Position numbers and translations under genes: made by a program
Notes under the pieces: generated by a model
The model's database searches: none
Told to the model about the DNA's origin: nothing
Seen by the model: only the letters and a program-made list of their open reading frames with translations
Part shown: positions 62,521 to 64,000 of the stretch, piece by piece
Layout of the letters: each line of letters begins with the position of its first letter
Numbering within the stretch: position 1 is the stretch's first letter
Assembly: GCF_011766325.1 (NCBI RefSeq)
Contig: NZ_BLLG01000001.1
Span: 496,001 to 560,000, forward strand
DNA from: Streptomyces pacificus
GTDB lineage: Bacteria; Actinomycetota; Actinomycetes; Streptomycetales; Streptomycetaceae
DNA: 64,000 nt
Reading direction: 5' to 3'

Positions 62521-63276
62521 CTATGCCTTGTAGGTGGTGACGATGACGACACCGGGCGCGCCGGCACCGCCTGTGCAGGCCGATACCGAGGCCCCGTTGG
62601 AGGAGCCAGACGCACCACTCCCGTACAGGTGACCCGTGTTCCCGGGGCGCTGGCCGGATGTGGATGCGCTCGGCGGGGTGACGGAACCGAGGAAGCTGTC
62701 GCCGCCGGTGTTGAACTTGACCGGCACACCGCCGAGTACGGCGCCGTTTCCGCCGCCCCCGCCCTGAATTCGCAAGCTGCCACCCGCCCCGCCGTTTCCG
62801 CCGCCCCCGCCCGAGGCGACGTCATTGCCGGACGAGGCGCTGGCCGCGGCGGTGCCGGCGCCTCCGGTGGCGGTGACGTGGGAGCCGAACTGCGACGTTC
62901 CGCCATTGCCGCCCGCACCACCGGCTGCGCCGGCCGATCCTGCGGCACCGACGGTGACGGCTACGGTGGAGCCGAGCGATGACGCGGCGAACTGGCCGCG
63001 GGCGAACTCCCCCCCGCCGCCGCCTCCCGAGCATGCGCCCTGGCCCGCGCCAGTTGCGGCGCAGCCTCCCGAGCCGCCGCCCCCGCCCTGCACTTCGACG
63101 ACCACCCACAGCGCGCCGGACGGCTTGCTCCACGTGCCAGAGGAAGTGAAGACGTCGACCTGCGGCGTGGTGGGCAGTAGCCCGTCGATGTCCTCGGCCA
63201 GGGTCTGCAGGTGCTCCCAGATCCGAGTGTGGCCGGTCTCGTCCGGGTACGTGATGCCCTTCGTGGTCTCGCTCAC
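62521..63276 (-). CDS. Glycine-rich tail fibre/adhesin
   Basis: A 251-residue protein. The first 60 residues are an ordinary coiled or adaptor segment (TLAEDIDGLLPTTPQVDVFT), followed by a domain with long Gly/Ala/Ser runs (VVEVQGGGGGSGG and similar) ending GAPGVVIVTTYKA. The pattern fits the glycine-rich beta- or polyproline-II-sandwich domains of phage receptor-binding adhesins. GTG 63276 overlaps the preceding stop (GTGA). Confidence 0.8.
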   Translation of the reverse strand: MSETTKGITYPDETGHTRIWEHLQTLAEDIDGLLPTTPQVDVFTSSGTWSKPSGALWVVVEVQGGGGGSGGCAATGAGQGACSGGGGGGEFARGQFAASSLGSTVAVTVGAAGSAGAAGGAGGNGGTSQFGSHVTATGGAGTAAASASSGNDVASGGGGGNGGAGGSLRIQGGGGGNGAVLGGVPVKFNTGGDSFLGSVTPPSASTSGQRPGNTGHLYGSGASGSSNGASVSACTGGAGAPGVVIVTTYKA

Positions 63277-64000
63277 AAGCTCCGCCTCCAAGAGATCGTC
63301 AGGGTCCAGGCGGCGGACCAGCTGTTTCGGCCGGCGAGCCGGATGTACGGGTTGTCGGAGTCGACGTGGATGGCGAGGCCGCCGCGGGTGCCGTCGACCA
63401 TGGCCTGCGCCCACGAGTCGGGGATGACGAATGAGCTGGCTGTGGCGTTTACCGCCAGCGACGGGCCTCCCGTCGACTCGTTGAGCGTCGGTGCCCCGGC
63501 CGGCCGGGTGGACTGGGAGACGAGGCGCAGGGTGGCGGTGCGGGCGGCGAAGTCGCCACCCGGCAGGCGCCGGAACTTCACGGTGGCCCGGGTCACGGTG
63601 GCGCCGGTGATCGAGCGGGGCTTGGAGCCGTAGAAAGCGCAGCCGGTCATCCTGCCGAAGCTGCTGCCGGAGTAGCGGCCCTGGTAGGTGTCGAAGCTGC
63701 TGGTCGGGTTGCCGTCGCTGCGCCACCCGCTGCGGTACGTGGCGGTCGCCACCGGCACGCACGTCAGCGTGCCGGTTCGGACTGTCGGCTTCGGCGGGGG
63801 TGGAGGGTCGCTCTCGTCCTCCTCCACTTCTTCCGGGTCAGGTGGCGGTGGCTCCACCGACGGGGCGGCCGGGGGCACGGCGATCGCATAGTAGACCGAG
63901 CCGCATCGCAGCAGCAGAATGCTGTCGTTGACGGCTATCGAGACGCCATCCACGACGCGTGCGGTGACCTCGATCCCGGACACGCGGGCCCGGCATGCTC
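63273..64000 (-). CDS. Phage tail protein (5' end outside window)
   Basis: The frame remains open to the right edge, so only the C-terminal 242 residues are seen. An N-terminal portion (GIEVTARVVDGVSIAVND) leads to an acidic/Pro-rich linker (residues PPPPDPEEVEEDESD), then a beta-rich domain (DGNPTSSFDTYQGRYSG) ending ISWRRSL. Likely a minor tail structural protein by position. Confidence 0.65.
   Translation of the reverse strand, partial: ACRARVSGIEVTARVVDGVSIAVNDSILLLRCGSVYYAIAVPPAAPSVEPPPPDPEEVEEDESDPPPPPKPTVRTGTLTCVPVATATYRSGWRSDGNPTSSFDTYQGRYSGSSFGRMTGCAFYGSKPRSITGATVTRATVKFRRLPGGDFAARTATLRLVSQSTRPAGAPTLNESTGGPSLAVNATASSFVIPDSWAQAMVDGTRGGLAIHVDSDNPYIRLAGRNSWSAAWTLTISWRRSL

Overview
The window is about 64 kb of very GC-rich DNA with strong third-position G/C bias, many GTG starts and GTGA/ATGA stop-start overlaps. 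Gene content is that of the Streptomyces chromosome core: the fabD-fabH-acpP-fabF cluster behind a PucR-type regulator, a homodimeric pyruvate dehydrogenase E1, an MreB-like protein, MatB, DUF3145 and a TerD cluster. I would call it a Streptomyces or close relative. About the first 53.5 kb is chromosome; from a tRNA-Val at 53495-53566 to the right end it is an integrated phage.

Left third (1-23.4 kb). A ferredoxin-reductase-like flavoprotein cut by the window edge is followed by a tiny membrane protein, a long-chain acyl-CoA ligase, then a likely zinc-starvation module: cysteine-free L32 (rpmF), a YraQ-type permease and a TIGR03943 protein behind a Zur-like dyad. Next come a zinc-ribbon/one-TM protein (a paralogue lies 10 kb away on the other strand), CsbD, an SDR reductase, a secreted subtilisin, two small proteins behind a possible iron box, MatB coupled to a fused carboxyltransferase, an MreB-like ATPase, a divergent MarR/oxidoreductase pair, an EI24 membrane protein and DUF3145.

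Middle (23.7-40.9 kb). The fatty-acid elongation operon reads leftward from FasR to FabF. It is followed by pirin, a serine hydrolase, a MerR/aldo-keto reductase pair with a textbook 19-bp-spacer promoter, DUF4429, a DUF1023 hydrolase, a small secreted beta-barrel-like protein, a K+ channel, AceE, DUF3052 and an AhpE-type peroxiredoxin.

Ter region (41-50.6 kb). Two tandem TerD proteins, a TerC-like DUF475 membrane protein, two divergent TerD variants, a CitE-like lyase, a phosphoribosyltransferase-TRSP-StiP fusion and a HAD phosphatase form a Ter stress system with its predicted nucleoside-like metabolite pathway. This is the most interesting chromosomal system here. FmdB-like, DUF4383 and coiled-coil proteins follow.

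Prophage (about 53.6 kb to the end). After the tRNA and its terminator come a truncated XRE helix-turn-helix, small Cys-rich proteins, a GntR repressor and a small candidate repressor whose intergenic region carries two 14-bp palindromes. Then come an HTH protein and several unknown early genes, two of which share an almost identical promoter with a 14-bp palindrome. A pair of type I-E-like CRISPR repeat cores lies behind a terminator. A leftward late block carries tail protein, glycine-rich tail adhesin, carbohydrate-binding-like protein, endolysin, holin and a coiled-coil membrane protein, followed by a RapZ-C-like protein. No integrase or second attachment site is inside the window.
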